A stretch of 33,569 bases of DNA from a virus: positions 1-33,569 of IMG/VR virus record IMGVR_UViG_3300014492_000023; one strand, written 5' to 3'. Shown here in pieces: positions 1 to 8,042 of this stretch. The first letter of the stretch is position 1. Every line of letters begins with the position of its first letter. Position numbers and translations under genes: made by a program. The notes beneath the pieces were generated by a model. That model saw nothing but the letters and a program-made list of their open reading frames with translations. It had not been told where the DNA came from and made no database searches.

Positions 1-427
1 ATCGTACCTTGAAAATCAAGGCGTAAACGTGATGGATCAATCATGTTCGCTCTGGTTGCCAGCAATTACCAAACAATCCATGTTGAATGATGACCGAGTC
101 GTTAATATTTTCTATAACGATGTTAGGCCTTTAGTAGATAACCGTTTGACTTCTTACCTTGGCGTGGACATCCGTACGCTTGGCGCAAATGGTATCAACA
201 CGATTCCGTTTACAGTAGCCGCAGGCGTAGACACTTATATGACACCTTTGGTGCACATGGATTCAATGGTTCAAATATTTAACCGTGACGTGTCCACGAG
301 TATTACTTGGGTTCCACAAAATGACCGATGGGAATTGCTAACAGTCCTAACTTCCGGCGCAAACGTCATTCAGTACAATGGTATTGCGTTAATTGAAACC
401 CAAAACCCATACGTTGCCAACGCATAA
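1..427 (+). CDS. Major capsid protein, C-terminal part (5' end outside window)
   Basis: The frame is open from base 2 and ends at TAA 425-427, giving 141 residues with no start of its own; the GTG at 29 is internal. Downstream are the head fibre and tail tube A, and the N-terminus of a capsid-like protein lies at the other end of the window (33461), preceded by portal and scaffold genes, so this is best read as the tail of the same major capsid gene. The visible part is rich in beta-forming stretches and ends in a short hydrophilic tail. The family assignment (capsids of T7-like or other short-tailed phages) rests on gene order and general resemblance, not on a diagnostic motif. Confidence 0.7.
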   Translation, partial: SYLENQGVNVMDQSCSLWLPAITKQSMLNDDRVVNIFYNDVRPLVDNRLTSYLGVDIRTLGANGINTIPFTVAAGVDTYMTPLVHMDSMVQIFNRDVSTSITWVPQNDRWELLTVLTSGANVIQYNGIALIETQNPYVANA

Positions 428-440
428 GGAGTGATTCATC

Positions 441-1880
441 ATGTCAAATTTTGAAACGCTTGGCTTTATTACTGAAGGTAATATCAGCACCGCGCCAAAT
501 GAGTTTTATGCAAGCACTGAAGATTCCTATGCCACTATTACAGCATCAGGATATCTCAATGATATTTCTGCTAAAATAAAACAAAACGATTTGTTTTACA
601 TAAACTATCTCGATGCGTCTAAGTTTCCTTTGAACACCGAGGAATCAAGTTTATTAACGTTATTAAAAGTTAGCTATAATCCAGCGTCAATGAATTGGAG
701 TTTAGTACCCGCTAACCTTAATCAAAGTGGCGCGCAATTACTGGCAGCTCTTGGTTTTCATTCGGCCACGGCATCTTCAACAACAACATCAGCAACTTCA
801 ACATACTCCGATGCGCTCGTAACTCCGGCATCCATTGCGTTTGCTCGTTGGCCTGTAGCTGCAACACCAGGAAATGTGGAAGTAGTTACATCTGGAAACG
901 GTTCGCTAACAGTAATTAATAGTTCAACAGCAGGCGTTTCTACAATTGGGTATTTCTCAATTGTTGGTTCTCTCGCATTGCAGAACTTGGGCGTTTATGT
1001 CAATCAATATTCGTATGCGGGCGGTAGTGCAACAATTGTCATTGCCGATGCAAATATCCTGGTTGGTAGCATTGTTGTAGCAAACTTTGCAAGTGCAGCA
1101 ACGGCCGTGAAGATTGAAACGGTTGCCGTTGCCGCTGGTACAGTGACCCTGGTTTGCAGTGGAAACCCAGGCGTATCAGTAATTTCTTACTTGGCAATTA
1201 CGCCATCATCAGCGCTAGTTGCAGATGGCTGTTACGCTGCAACATATGCTAGTGCGGGTGGTAGCGCGACTGTAACCATTACAGACGCAAACATCACAAC
1301 ATCAAGCATTGTAATGGCAGATATGAGTGCGCAAACGAATGCATCCTACATTGAAAAAGTAACACCTGGAGCTGGTTCGTTAACGATTCTGTTAAATACT
1401 GATGCTGGAGCGGCTACATTTTCATACGTAGCAACAACTTCAGCCGAAGGTAGCAATCCTAACGGTTATTTAATTGCTAGCAACAATCTGTCTGACGTAG
1501 CAAATGCGGCATCATCTCTTGCAAACTTGGGTGGGGTTCCTTTAGCTGGCGGTCAATTGACGGGTTCTGTATTAACAGTTAAAGCGAATGCTACGCAATC
1601 AAGTAGTGCATTCACAGCAAATGGTCAATCAGGGGTACTAACAACCGCTTCATTGACAACTGCTGGGGCTGCCACTACAGCATTAACTTTCAATAACAGC
1701 AAGATTACCTCAACCTCTGTTATTTTAGTAAGTTTGATGGGTGGCACAAACGCTATACCCGGCATTCAATTAAGCTGCGTCTATGTAAGTGCGGGCGTTG
1801 CAACATTGAATGTTACTAACAATGATGCTGCTGGAACAGCTTTAAGCGGTACATTGTTGATTGGCTACGCAGTTCTATAA
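441..1880 (+). CDS. Head fibre / capsid decoration protein with internal repeats
   Basis: A 479-residue protein starting 13 bases after the capsid stop, behind a good ribosome site (AAGGAGTG). Residues 1-105 form a distinct N-terminal region, perhaps the capsid anchor, followed by a Ser/Thr-rich linker (108-125). At least two copies of a beta-rich repeat of about 70 residues follow (roughly 186-254 and 264-332), each beginning Y-x-x-AGGSAT and continuing with a DANI motif; a weaker partial copy precedes them. The rest is low in charge and rich in Ala, Ser, Thr and Gly, typical of phage fibres. Its position next to the capsid gene suggests a head fibre or decoration protein exposed on the particle. 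The family is not recognised by name. It is followed by a strong terminator. Confidence 0.55.
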   Translation: MSNFETLGFITEGNISTAPNEFYASTEDSYATITASGYLNDISAKIKQNDLFYINYLDASKFPLNTEESSLLTLLKVSYNPASMNWSLVPANLNQSGAQLLAALGFHSATASSTTTSATSTYSDALVTPASIAFARWPVAATPGNVEVVTSGNGSLTVINSSTAGVSTIGYFSIVGSLALQNLGVYVNQYSYAGGSATIVIADANILVGSIVVANFASAATAVKIETVAVAAGTVTLVCSGNPGVSVISYLAITPSSALVADGCYAATYASAGGSATVTITDANITTSSIVMADMSAQTNASYIEKVTPGAGSLTILLNTDAGAATFSYVATTSAEGSNPNGYLIASNNLSDVANAASSLANLGGVPLAGGQLTGSVLTVKANATQSSSAFTANGQSGVLTTASLTTAGAATTALTFNNSKITSTSVILVSLMGGTNAIPGIQLSCVYVSAGVATLNVTNNDAAGTALSGTLLIGYAVL

Positions 1881-1885
1881 TCGTT

Positions 1886-1913
1886 TTGGGGGGTTAAAAT
1901 CCCCCAATTTTTA
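1886..1913 (+). terminator. Rho-independent terminator after capsid and head-fibre genes
   Basis: TTGGGGG (1886-1892) and CCCCCAA (901-907 of the same thousand) form a 7-bp stem with an 8-base loop, followed by TTTTT. It lies 6 bases after the head-fibre stop and 13 bases before the tail tube A start, so it probably sets the high capsid/fibre level relative to the downstream tail genes, acting as a partial terminator. Confidence 0.85.
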
Positions 1914-1925
1914 TGAAGAGGAACT

Positions 1926-2495
1926 ATGCCAACGCATTTGGAATTAGTGAATCGAACACTTTCAGAACTAGGTCGGTTACAAGTCGCTCGTTCTGAAGAA
2001 AGCCCGGACGCACAGGCTGCAAGTGCTAAAATCTATGAATTAGAGTCGGAATTGTACTTAGAGGCAAACTGGTCATTTTTAGTTAAATACATTTTTGATA
2101 ATACGCCATTAACTTTTAATTTTTCACCTGATTATGAATATACCTATCAAGTACCTGGTGATTTTGGGCGTTTTTTTAAGTGGCAAGCTACAGGTTCACA
2201 ATGGCCAATTTACGAGTTTGCTGACGGCTATTTATTAGCGCAAGTCAAACCCGTTGGTTATTATTACATTGTAAACCAAGCAGTTCCCGAAGTTTATACC
2301 CCATTATTTGCTAGATCGTTAGTGCTATATGCAGCCTCAAAACTCGCCCCAACATTGACAAATAACGTTCAATTGGCAGCCTATTTGCAAAAAGAATATG
2401 AAAAGATATTAGCGAAAGCCATCACACAAGATGATATGCTAAATCCGCACTTCCAAACACCATATAACGATTTTGATCGCATTACATTCGTTTAA
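1926..2495 (+). CDS. Tail tubular protein A (T7 gp11-like adaptor)
   Basis: A 189-residue protein with the typical start of the T7 gp11 adaptor family: an N-terminal helix resembling LELVNRTLSELG, then a helical segment ending in the EANWSFL motif (about residues 46-52), and a C-terminal helical region. Length matches the family (about 190-200 residues). In T7-like particles twelve copies form a ring below the portal that connects it to the nozzle. Ribosome site GAAGAGG lies just upstream. The next rightward gene is the tail tube B gene, as in T7, but here an inverted two-gene insert separates them. Confidence 0.85.
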   Translation: MPTHLELVNRTLSELGRLQVARSEESPDAQAASAKIYELESELYLEANWSFLVKYIFDNTPLTFNFSPDYEYTYQVPGDFGRFFKWQATGSQWPIYEFADGYLLAQVKPVGYYYIVNQAVPEVYTPLFARSLVLYAASKLAPTLTNNVQLAAYLQKEYEKILAKAITQDDMLNPHFQTPYNDFDRITFV

Positions 2496-2651
2496 TTACA
2501 ATAGATTAAAAGCATGTAGCAATACAGGAATTCCGATTGTGATAACAACCCCTAAAATCCAACGTAATAAATGATTGGTATCTTTAGATATTTTCTCTAA
2601 CAATCTAATTCGTACTTCATGATCAATGTAGAATTCTGAAGAATCCATCAT
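2496..2651 (-). CDS. Small membrane protein, XhlA-like topology (second of pair)
   Basis: A 51-residue protein. The start at 2651 overlaps the stop of the upstream leftward gene as TAATG, implying translational coupling; a longer reading from 2711 lacks support. It carries the motif EVRIRLLEKI shared with its neighbour, then a single C-terminal membrane segment (about residues 30-50, ILGVVITIGIPVLL). An amphipathic N-terminal helix followed by one C-terminal membrane span is the layout of the XhlA haemolysin/holin-accessory family, but sequence evidence is only topological. It converges with tail tube A; its stop abuts that gene's stop. It is the paralogue of the upstream gene. Confidence 0.6.
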   Translation of the reverse strand: MMDSSEFYIDHEVRIRLLEKISKDTNHLLRWILGVVITIGIPVLLHAFNLL

Positions 2652-2827
2652 TAAATCAACTTGGCAATAATAAGACCACCAAACATAGCGATCATAATTC
2701 CTATCGTCCATTTAAATTGAGAGTCTAATTTAATGTCCAGGTGACGAAATGTTGCATTAATATCGGCAGCAATTTTTTCAAGTAATCTAATACGAACTTC
2801 GTTTTCAATAAGTTTTTCATCAATCAT
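2651..2827 (-). CDS. Small membrane protein, XhlA-like topology (first of pair)
   Basis: A 58-residue protein; the start at 2827 is chosen because AAGGAGTG sits just before it, while the upstream alternative (2854) has none. It has the shared motif NEVRIRLLEKI at residues 8-18, a predicted amphipathic helix, and a C-terminal membrane segment (about 39-57, WTIGIMIAMFGGLIIAKLI). The two genes form an inverted bicistron inside an otherwise rightward tail module. Possible roles are lysis (XhlA-like), superinfection exclusion or another envelope function; none is proved. They could be expressed from a promoter in the 2828-3000 gap. Confidence 0.6.
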   Translation of the reverse strand: MIDEKLIENEVRIRLLEKIAADINATFRHLDIKLDSQFKWTIGIMIAMFGGLIIAKLI

Positions 2828-2954
2828 ATTCACTCCTTTAGTGACCTTAAACAAAGGTGAGCCGGAACTAGTAAGGTTGCCAGTTTTTCGGGAATGACCC
2901 TAGGCTCGTTCGCATGCTACAATAAAATATTAATGGCTGCAATTTATATATTTG

Positions 2955-2977
2955 TAACTAAAAGCATGTTTTAGTTA
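2955..2977. repeat. Perfect 9-bp inverted repeat upstream of tail tube B
   Basis: TAACTAAAA and TTTTAGTTA flank the spacer GCATG. It lies in the 178-bp gap between the inverted gene pair and tail tube B, so it could be an operator for the divergent transcription or an RNA hairpin in either leader. The rest of the gap (2828-3005) is AT-rich near 2940 and contains a minor hairpin (ACCTT/AAGGT at 2844-2858); no convincing promoter was read. Confidence 0.5.
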
Positions 2978-3005
2978 AGGCATAGGATCAATAAAGGTAT
3001 CATTT

Positions 3006-5096
3006 ATGTCAAAGATGATTAGGCAAACAAGCTTTACAGCAGGTGAAGCTTCAATTGAAACTTGGAAGCGAACGGATGTAGCCGAATATTTGACAGCAGC
3101 TCAAAGTTTATTAAATTGCGAAGTGGGAACAACGGGACTTTCTAAGAAAAGAAAAGGCACAACCTATTATTACAATGCCACGGATGAAGCGGTCATGAAT
3201 TCCGTGATGTTTGAATTCATAGATAAAAACGGGGCTTATTATATTATTCTAGGTGCAAGCGGTAATTTTTATGTATTTAGCGTACCAGAAACCGAATTGG
3301 ATGTTATAAATTACCTAGATCAATTTGTAGTAACCTACACGGGCGCACAAGTTGTTTACAATAATGACAATATTAATTTAGTCCAGGCAATCCCGGTAGA
3401 TTATACAGCAGCGGACTTATTTGATCTTGATTATACCCAGGATAATGACACGCTGATTTTAACTTCGCCAAGCTACCCGCCAGGCCGAATCTATGTAAGT
3501 AATTACGATCCGCTCACCTTTTCGTTTCAATATCTGGATATTTACCCATTACCCTCTTACGACTTTAATAACATTAATTACAATGGAACAACTGTTACTT
3601 TAAGTGTAAGTGGGAATATTATCACAATTGCCTTCGCAGGATTGCCAGCCGGAGCGGTTTATACGAATGCGTGGATAGGTGGCGAGATTGTTGGCGGTGG
3701 AGTAAGTGAGTTTGCCCCTATTGGATACGCAATCATTAATACAGTAAGTCAATCAGGAAATACGGTTACATTTCAGGCAACAATACAAATACCATTTATG
3801 ACGTCAGGTTATGCAACATCAGGTTCACAATATGCAATAAGACAGCCAGCATGGGTAAATGCTTTAGACAATCCATATGGACTTGGATATCCATCGAAAG
3901 TTTTGTATTTCCAGAATAGATTGTGGTTTGGAAATACTGCATTATTACCAATTACTGTATTTGGTTCCAAGCTTAATCAACCCGTTTCATTTGATGTGGG
4001 AACAGGGGCTGATACCGATGCCATTATTTACACGATTGGCCAAACCGATACGGGCGAAATTGAATGGCTTAACGGTGGCAAGCAACTTGAAATATTCACG
4101 ACAAACTTTGAATTTGCATGTCCGCAAAATGAGGATGTAGGATTAACACCCAGTTCATTTTCAATCAGGCAACAATCATCCTACGGTTCATCACCAATTT
4201 TAAAACCTCAAACGTATTTGAATGATACCTACTTTGTACAAAAGACAGGAAAAGCCATAATTAATTATAATTTTACCGGGGTGGGATTAGCCTATAAATC
4301 GACAAACATTGCACCACAAAGCCAGCACTTAATGAAAAACCCAGATAGCCGAGCATTATTACGTGGAACAGATGTTTCACAAGACAATTTTATTTATCTT
4401 CTAAATAGCATCGACAATACAATCACCGCATTTCAATTTGCAACGGAAATCAAACTAGCCGCTTTAACGCCATTTACATTTGGTGAGAATGTAGAATTAA
4501 TCGATATTGTAACGGTGAATAATCAAGTTTATTTATTGAAATATTACACGTTAACGCAACAATACACGATTGAACGATTAGATACAGGGGTTTTTATAGA
4601 TAGTGCAAATACCTATGTAATGATTCCTAACGGTACGGTAACTGAATTAGACTATTTAAATGGTTATACCGTGCAAACCGTGTTTAATGGTCAAGATTAT
4701 GGCGAATATTTAGTTTCAAACGGTCAAATTGTTGTAAATAATCCAGAAATGCTGCAAGGGAATATTGAAATTGGACTGTTGTACTATGTTGAAATGATAC
4801 CTATGTATCCATTTTATAGTGCTACAAGTTCACCATTTGAAAAGACATTGAGTCGAGTTTATATTGATTACTATTCCTCATTAGATTTTTTTATTAACGG
4901 TAAACTTGTTAAGTATCAAAATTTTAGAGAAATACAAATGGGGTTGCCGCTGATTCCTAAGACTGATACGGCAATATTTGCACCGTTTGAAGGGTATCAT
5001 CGGTTTGATAGTGAGGCTATTGTAATAACCCAATCATCGCCTTTTGATTTGCAAATATTATCCATCGGTTATGAAATTGATATGGCCGTCATTTAG
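3006..5096 (+). CDS. Tail tubular protein B (T7 gp12-like nozzle)
   Basis: A 696-residue protein with the opening typical of the podovirus nozzle family: an N-terminal TSFTAGEAS-type segment, the stretch around residues 20-45 naming a repeated-subunit contact (LTAAQSLLNCEVG) and the KKRKGTTYYYNA motif that corresponds to the RPGT-F segment of relatives. The body is beta-rich, with a region resembling NRLWFGNT (near residue 302), common in this family. Six copies form the tail nozzle below the adaptor ring. Ribosome site AAAGG precedes the start. The stop lies 10 bases before the next gene. Confidence 0.85.
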   Translation: MSKMIRQTSFTAGEASIETWKRTDVAEYLTAAQSLLNCEVGTTGLSKKRKGTTYYYNATDEAVMNSVMFEFIDKNGAYYIILGASGNFYVFSVPETELDVINYLDQFVVTYTGAQVVYNNDNINLVQAIPVDYTAADLFDLDYTQDNDTLILTSPSYPPGRIYVSNYDPLTFSFQYLDIYPLPSYDFNNINYNGTTVTLSVSGNIITIAFAGLPAGAVYTNAWIGGEIVGGGVSEFAPIGYAIINTVSQSGNTVTFQATIQIPFMTSGYATSGSQYAIRQPAWVNALDNPYGLGYPSKVLYFQNRLWFGNTALLPITVFGSKLNQPVSFDVGTGADTDAIIYTIGQTDTGEIEWLNGGKQLEIFTTNFEFACPQNEDVGLTPSSFSIRQQSSYGSSPILKPQTYLNDTYFVQKTGKAIINYNFTGVGLAYKSTNIAPQSQHLMKNPDSRALLRGTDVSQDNFIYLLNSIDNTITAFQFATEIKLAALTPFTFGENVELIDIVTVNNQVYLLKYYTLTQQYTIERLDTGVFIDSANTYVMIPNGTVTELDYLNGYTVQTVFNGQDYGEYLVSNGQIVVNNPEMLQGNIEIGLLYYVEMIPMYPFYSATSSPFEKTLSRVYIDYYSSLDFFINGKLVKYQNFREIQMGLPLIPKTDTAIFAPFEGYHRFDSEAIVITQSSPFDLQILSIGYEIDMAVI

Positions 5097-5106
5097 TGAG
5101 GTATGT

Positions 5107-5568
5107 ATGGGACAAGTAGTAGCAGGGGTGGCATTAGCAGCCGTATCGGTGGCTAGTTCAATAGGTAGAGCGAAAGCAGAAAAGGAAGCTGCGGATGCCA
5201 ATATTTCCGCAATCAATCAGCAATCACAATTGCTAACATTATCCTATCAAGAAAAAAACATACAAAATCTTGAGATGACAGAAAAAATTCTACAGCGACA
5301 AGCCGTACAACTAAGCACGCGTGGAGTATCTTTTGCATCGCCTAGTTTTAATGCGATTCAACGTGAAACAATTCATTTAGCCGGACGTAAAGAAAGCAAT
5401 TTAAAAGTTGAAGAAGATTTGGCAAAAGCGGGATTGCAAACCGAAAAAGCAAACGTAAAAAATACATTGCATGCTCAATTATTTGGAGAAGCCACGAATC
5501 TCGCATTTAACGCTTACAACGTTTACGACAGAATACCGAAGTCATTACCACAAGTTGAGGACATATAA
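5107..5568 (+). CDS. Small internal virion protein (T7 gp14-like)
   Basis: A 153-residue protein; the start at 5107 is chosen because GTGAGG lies just upstream and the longer reading from 5044 would run into the tail tube B gene. The N-terminus is a hydrophobic Ala/Val-rich segment (MGQVVAGVALAAVSVASS) followed by a long helical, Gln- and Lys-rich coiled-coil region, the layout of T7 gp14, which forms part of the ejectosome in the outer membrane during DNA delivery. Gene order (after nozzle, before two or three very large internal proteins) agrees. Its stop overlaps the next start (TAATG). Confidence 0.7.
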   Translation: MGQVVAGVALAAVSVASSIGRAKAEKEAADANISAINQQSQLLTLSYQEKNIQNLEMTEKILQRQAVQLSTRGVSFASPSFNAIQRETIHLAGRKESNLKVEEDLAKAGLQTEKANVKNTLHAQLFGEATNLAFNAYNVYDRIPKSLPQVEDI

Positions 5569-8042
5569 TGACGCAAGAATTAGCGCAGATTAAAGAAACT
5601 AATCCCATTATCCAGCCATCGGGCGTTAATTCCAAAGCAAAAGGCTATGAATCTATTGCAAAGGTTTTAGGTAATATTGCGGAACGTTCTATGACAAAAG
5701 TAACGGATTTTGCAACCGAAGCCTCCAAAACAAATTTATTGCAAACAAAGTCAATGTTAGATGATGTGTCATCAAAATCTAAACTCGAAATGCTTAAAAG
5801 CCCCGAACATGCGGACATCATTGCTAAAAATGCTGAGCAGACAACTAATAAAATTAAGGCTACAGCAAAATTAAATCGCCTGGATAGAGTCACACTTGAT
5901 TTGGCTACAAAAGACATTAATCGCGACTTAAGCTTTAAGGCTCAAGAAAAAACAATTCAGATGACGAATGAGGCAGCTAAGTATTCTACGTTATCAGCCT
6001 TTAATAGCACGCTAAGTGATTTAGGAAAAAGTCTGTATTTAAATCCAGAGGCGGCTGAAAAAACGATTGAAGCTCAATATCAATCATTAGCAGGACAAGT
6101 GCGAGCTGGAATTTTAACGGCAGTAGAGGCCGCGAACTTACATAAACAAATAGAACACGAAGTAGATAGAGCCTCTATAATTCTTGAGGGCTACAGAGAT
6201 GAAAATTTAACGGCCAGTCACGTCAATGCATTGCATGCTGCCTCACCCGATGCAAACCAACCATTTAGCAATGCCAATTTGCCGATGACACATGACACCA
6301 TGTTTCATGCAGACCATAGGCTGGAGCATTTAACCAACGAGGATATCAAATCAAAGTGGTCACAAGGTGGTTATGTTGCTCCAATTCAATTAGCAGGTGT
6401 TAAAAAGCTTGATACACTACAATCCTTGCTTCGATACAAATCAGGTACAGCGCACGCAACAGGTGATATTCAAGCTGGTGTTTCGTGGAACATGCTAAAG
6501 AAGCGCCTCGATGTATTAAAGAGCACACAAAAGTTAAGTACCGAGCAAGAAGGGTATAAAAATAGGCTTAACAATTACATTGTAGGGATTGAGCAAAACA
6601 ATCAATACGCGAATTCTATAGCAGAAACGCCAGCAGGTGCGCAAGCGTATTTAGATTATAATAGGCAACATTCTATAACAGAACAACACCGTTTTTTTGG
6701 TGATCCGAATCAAATTGCACAACAACGACATGAAGCGGGTACAGATAATCTTAATAATTTGGTAAGCAAATTAGATGCTATTGGCATTGGGTCTGATGTG
6801 CCTGATGAATATAGGCAGCCAATTCCCGCTCAATACACGCAAGCTGTAAAAGACGCGTTTAATAAAGATGGCAATATAAATGCGGCGATTAACAATATTT
6901 CATTATTTAATAAACAAAATCGCGTTTATCTGATGAATTCTTTTCCTAAGAATCAGTATAGGCAAAAGCTTACAGTTTATGAAATAGGAAATCTAATAGG
7001 AAAAGCAGATCCAGGATTTATGCAAACTTATTTAGCATCGCAGCAAGTGGATGCCTTAAATACAAATAGGAACGGTAAAAAAGATAATCAAGAAAAATTC
7101 TTGCAATTATCACGAGACAGAGGTTTTTCAGATAATAAATTGGTGTCGCGCATCAATCCCGCGTTAACAACTATCAATACGTATTTGGCTAAACAACCGA
7201 ATGGTGGGGATTTAATATCCGCGAAAGCAGATGCGGCATTGCGATATATTCATAAAGTAGCATCGGATAACAATGATTATAACTATAAAAATTTAGATGA
7301 TTATATCAATACATTTGCCAGTAATATGGAAAAAGCTTATGGAATTTCGACAGGTTTTAATTTTGTTGCAAATACAAATGATGTACCGCTTGAAGAAAAT
7401 CAAATGCAGGTATTGGCCTCACATAGTTTGAATGAAGTGCGCGATAAGTTACTTGAATATAAAACCCCAGGACAAGTCGAAACAATGTTTTCAGAATCGC
7501 CACCAATTCTAGTAAGTTCGCCAGGTGGCCGAATCACCGTTGTTGATCCGAATGGCCATGTTATTCCAGATAAGGATGGTCATCCAGCGTTTGATACATT
7601 ATATAGTGAGGGTGTTTGGCGCAAGGCTGAACACGATACAGCAGCGAAAGAGCAAGCTAGTATTACGCGTACCCCTTTATTTGGAAAACCATTCGAATCG
7701 GAAGCACCAATTATAGTTAATTATTTGAGAGGGAAAACACCCGTTGTACGTCCAGTCGTTGAAGGCAATATTGATGTTGAGCACAGGCCGAAAGTTTATG
7801 ACAAGAAAGGAAATTGGGAAACAGTAAAAACCATTACACGAGAATTTGATGGCAAACAAGTATTGTTACCTACCATTATAAATGGCAAAGAGGTATCAGT
7901 AAAAGAGGCAACCGAGCATTATATTAAAACTGGCGAACATTTAGGGGTTTTCAATACTAAAAAAGAAGCCAATCAATACGACAAGCAATTGCACGAGCGT
8001 ATGGGTTGGCTAGGTGAATCTAATAAATGGGAAAATGAATAA
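5568..8042 (+). CDS. Large internal virion protein with conserved C-terminal phage domain
   Basis: An 824-residue, mostly helical protein translated by TAATG coupling from the previous gene. The C-terminal ~90 residues (about 732-824) form a domain I recognise from many short-tailed phage internal proteins: EGNID.. followed by RP, then a KTI...FDGKQVLLPTII segment, an EA..HYIKTGEHLG motif and a terminal Tyr/Gln-rich helix. The position corresponds to T7 gp15/gp16, proteins packed in the head and ejected into the cell envelope with the DNA. No lysozyme or transglycosylase catalytic motif is obvious. The stop overlaps the next start by TAATG. Confidence 0.7.
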   Translation: MTQELAQIKETNPIIQPSGVNSKAKGYESIAKVLGNIAERSMTKVTDFATEASKTNLLQTKSMLDDVSSKSKLEMLKSPEHADIIAKNAEQTTNKIKATAKLNRLDRVTLDLATKDINRDLSFKAQEKTIQMTNEAAKYSTLSAFNSTLSDLGKSLYLNPEAAEKTIEAQYQSLAGQVRAGILTAVEAANLHKQIEHEVDRASIILEGYRDENLTASHVNALHAASPDANQPFSNANLPMTHDTMFHADHRLEHLTNEDIKSKWSQGGYVAPIQLAGVKKLDTLQSLLRYKSGTAHATGDIQAGVSWNMLKKRLDVLKSTQKLSTEQEGYKNRLNNYIVGIEQNNQYANSIAETPAGAQAYLDYNRQHSITEQHRFFGDPNQIAQQRHEAGTDNLNNLVSKLDAIGIGSDVPDEYRQPIPAQYTQAVKDAFNKDGNINAAINNISLFNKQNRVYLMNSFPKNQYRQKLTVYEIGNLIGKADPGFMQTYLASQQVDALNTNRNGKKDNQEKFLQLSRDRGFSDNKLVSRINPALTTINTYLAKQPNGGDLISAKADAALRYIHKVASDNNDYNYKNLDDYINTFASNMEKAYGISTGFNFVANTNDVPLEENQMQVLASHSLNEVRDKLLEYKTPGQVETMFSESPPILVSSPGGRITVVDPNGHVIPDKDGHPAFDTLYSEGVWRKAEHDTAAKEQASITRTPLFGKPFESEAPIIVNYLRGKTPVVRPVVEGNIDVEHRPKVYDKKGNWETVKTITREFDGKQVLLPTIINGKEVSVKEATEHYIKTGEHLGVFNTKKEANQYDKQLHERMGWLGESNKWENE

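Noticed and set aside
2850-2930. tRNA-like or conserved RNA in the gap before tail tube B
   Set aside because: GAGCC/GGCTC and a few short pairings exist, but no cloverleaf or consistent fold could be drawn.
7525-7859. Short overlapping frames on both strands within the large internal virion gene
   Set aside because: They lie fully inside a clear coding region with no start signals.
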